A stretch of 6,744 nt of DNA from Phycisphaerae bacterium (GTDB lineage Bacteria; Planctomycetota; Phycisphaerae; Sedimentisphaerales; SG8-4), in contig JAUXAH010000100.1 in the NCBI GenBank assembly GCA_030614945.1, positions 1-6,744 on the forward strand, in the 5' to 3' direction. Of the stretch, positions 5,740 through 6,744 are shown in pieces (the stretch's first letter is position 1; each line of letters opens with the position of its first letter). A program made the position numbers and the translations under genes. A model generated the notes under the pieces. It was not told the DNA's origin. It searched no databases and saw nothing but the letters and a program-made list of their open reading frames with translations.

Positions 5740-5774
5740 GGATACTGGATGCTGGATGCTCGATACTCGATGCT
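5740..5774. repeat. Heptamer run in the folE-queD gap, SGATRCT type (5 units)
   Basis: The units GGATACT, GGATGCT, GGATGCT, CGATACT and CGATGCT are in exact 7-bp register. They begin 11 bases after the folE stop codon. An ATG inside the run (5749) opens a false N-terminal extension of the downstream gene. Confidence 0.85.
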
Positions 5775-5801
5775 CGTAAGAACAGAAAAATCGAGTATCG
5801 A
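5760..5801 (+). promoter_or_regulatory. Hairpin in the leader of the QueD/PTPS gene
   Basis: A perfect 11-bp inverted repeat pairs 5760-5770 with 5791-5801 around a 20-base loop. The left arm is made from heptamer units 3-5 of the adjacent array. The right arm ends just before the AAGGG at 5804-5808 that probably serves as ribosome-binding site. No poly-T follows, so a role in translation or RNA stability is more likely than termination. Function is inferred. Confidence 0.5.
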
Positions 5802-5817
5802 AGAAGGGTTTTTGTTT

Positions 5818-6630
5818 ATGCATAAAGCGGGGAGGCAGGTTCGGTTTTCGATTAATCCTTTTTTGGCGAGGGACAGTCTGGGCTTTAATTCGTTTGCATC
5901 CAGGCCGACGGGCGAAGGGTTATCGATATTTTTCGAATTATGCGTTGAGGTGGCCGGTGAGGTTGAGCCGGCGACGGGTTTTGTTGTTAACGTAATCGAT
6001 ATTGACAAGAACGTTGGCGAATATGTCGTGCCGGTTTTTGCCGAGCGAATAAGAGAAGATTTTCGGCAGGGTAAGCATATCGGTTTTTTGGAAATAGCCG
6101 AACTTTTAAGGTCGGCGTGGGGCCAATTGGGTGATAAGTTCGGGTCGGCGAGGTTGAGCCAATTGAGTCTGAAGCTGAATCCTTTCAGAAAGGTAATGAT
6201 AGATTCAAAGGATTTCGAGATGATTTACTTTAGCGAGAAATTTGAATTCGCTGCGACGCATAAGCTCTGGAACGATAATTTTTCCGAGGAGCGTAATTTT
6301 GAGGTTTTCGGTAAATGCGCGAATCCAGCCGGTCACGGGCACAACTATGTTGTTGAGGTTACGATAAAGAGGCCGGCAGGCGGGAACGGCTTTTGTATCG
6401 GTGATTTTGAAAGAACAGTGGATGATGAGCTTATAAAAGTTGTTGACCATAAGAATTTGAATGCCGACGTTGCTGAGTTTCGCAAGACCAATCCGACCGT
6501 TGAAAATATTGCGGCTTTTGCGTGGGACAAGCTGGTGGGTAAATTCGGCGAAGTCCGGCAAAATGCCGGACTGCACTGCGTTACCGTGTGGGAAACCGAT
6601 AAGACGTACTGCTCGTATTATGGGGAGTGA
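5818..6630 (+). CDS. queD: QueD/6-pyruvoyl-tetrahydropterin synthase-like protein, tandem T-fold
   Basis: Of 270 residues, about 135-270 form a complete PTPS/QueD domain. Zinc His ligands are H148, H173 and H175 (GHGH), the catalytic Cys is C167 in GKCANPAGHGHNY, D210-H211 form the DH pair, and E259 in WET is the pterin-anchoring Glu. The C-x5-HGH spacing and wording resemble animal PTPS more than the shorter C-x3-HGH of E. coli QueD. Residues about 8-130 look like a second, degenerate T-fold: SIFFELCVEVAGEVEPATGFV and DIDKNV echo the same strands, but the His and Cys residues are missing. It should act on dihydroneopterin triphosphate made by the adjacent FolE, giving 6-carboxy- or 6-pyruvoyl-tetrahydropterin. 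The start at 5818 follows AAGAAGGG by nine bases; the ATG at 5749 lies in repeat DNA. Whether the product serves queuosine or a tetrahydrobiopterin-type cofactor is open. Confidence 0.85.
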   Translation: MHKAGRQVRFSINPFLARDSLGFNSFASRPTGEGLSIFFELCVEVAGEVEPATGFVVNVIDIDKNVGEYVVPVFAERIREDFRQGKHIGFLEIAELLRSAWGQLGDKFGSARLSQLSLKLNPFRKVMIDSKDFEMIYFSEKFEFAATHKLWNDNFSEERNFEVFGKCANPAGHGHNYVVEVTIKRPAGGNGFCIGDFERTVDDELIKVVDHKNLNADVAEFRKTNPTVENIAAFAWDKLVGKFGEVRQNAGLHCVTVWETDKTYCSYYGE

Positions 6631-6744
6631 TTAAATTCCAGCCACTAAGAAACAAAGAATATCGAATATTGTGCGAGTGAAACTTCAAGTAAAAGGCCGA
6701 TAAAAAACACACTTTTGGCATTGAAAGGGCGGCGGCTTCAAGTA
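6631..6744. other. Intergenic tail
   Basis: No gene is visible. The tail contains GCCACTAAG wording related to the period-9 CAC repeats, a small palindrome AATAT-CGA-ATATT near 6658-6670, and TTCAAGTA twice (about 6684-6691 and 6737-6744). No terminator hairpin with a T-run is seen after the QueD/PTPS gene. Confidence 0.4.

Noticed and set aside
5749..5817. Longer start for the QueD/PTPS gene
   Set aside because: The ATG at 5749 lies inside a heptamer repeat and the extension would be repeat-encoded. The ATG at 5818 has a better ribosome-binding site.
5729..5817. preQ1 or other pterin riboswitch before the QueD/PTPS gene
   Set aside because: The gap is filled by the heptamer run and a simple hairpin. 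I see no preQ1 or THF aptamer core.

Overview
The window is about 6.7 kb of bacterial DNA. Every recognisable gene lies on the + strand. A run of ordinary housekeeping genes is separated by gaps unusually full of short tandem words. I read it as an environmental Planctomycetota genome, probably Phycisphaerae-like. This rests on mid-GC coding sequence and on intergenic repeat words (AAACAAACCCAATT, TTAGCCACAGAG, GGACAGA heptamers, GATACTG/GATGCTC heptamers) that I associate from memory with such genomes. It is an inference, not a proof.

Layout. Bases 1-355 hold the C-terminal 117 residues of a PfkB-family sugar kinase. Bases 356-1165 have no convincing gene. They hold a duplicated TATCTCG heptamer block, two copies of a CAAACCCAATT-type dispersed element, further heptamer words and one good sigma70-like promoter (847-875). 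Bases 1166-1591 hold a short, probably truncated or non-ATG reading frame with a PD-(D/E)XK nuclease-like core. Bases 1670-2152 are a striking tandem array: 69 consecutive 7-bp units, consensus RGACAGA, with no break in register. The array stops four bases before the start codon of prfB (2157-3267). prfB encodes release factor 2 and carries the classic CTT TGA C +1 programmed frameshift at codon 24. Downstream come pepA (3366-4901, leucyl aminopeptidase), folE (5150-5728, GTP cyclohydrolase I) and a 270-residue QueD/PTPS-like protein built of two T-fold modules (5818-6630).

How the genes relate. folE and the QueD/PTPS gene are consecutive steps from GTP to a tetrahydropterin: GTP to dihydroneopterin triphosphate, then to 6-carboxy- or 6-pyruvoyl-tetrahydropterin. 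This serves queuosine or tetrahydrobiopterin-type synthesis. prfB and pepA are general translation and protein-turnover genes, not obviously linked to the pterin pair.

What is most unusual is the repeat architecture. At least five unrelated words in this one window are organised with the same 7-bp period: TATCTCG, TTAGTCG, ATACGAA, GGACAGA and GGATACT. Two of these arrays sit directly against the 5' ends of genes. One supplies the probable ribosome-binding site of prfB. The other forms one arm of an 11-bp hairpin in front of the QueD/PTPS gene. The 69-unit array is open in all forward frames, contains only six T residues and holds 34 GAGGA (Shine-Dalgarno-like) pentamers. If transcribed, the prfB leader would be a long, nearly unstructured, ribosome-attracting RNA.
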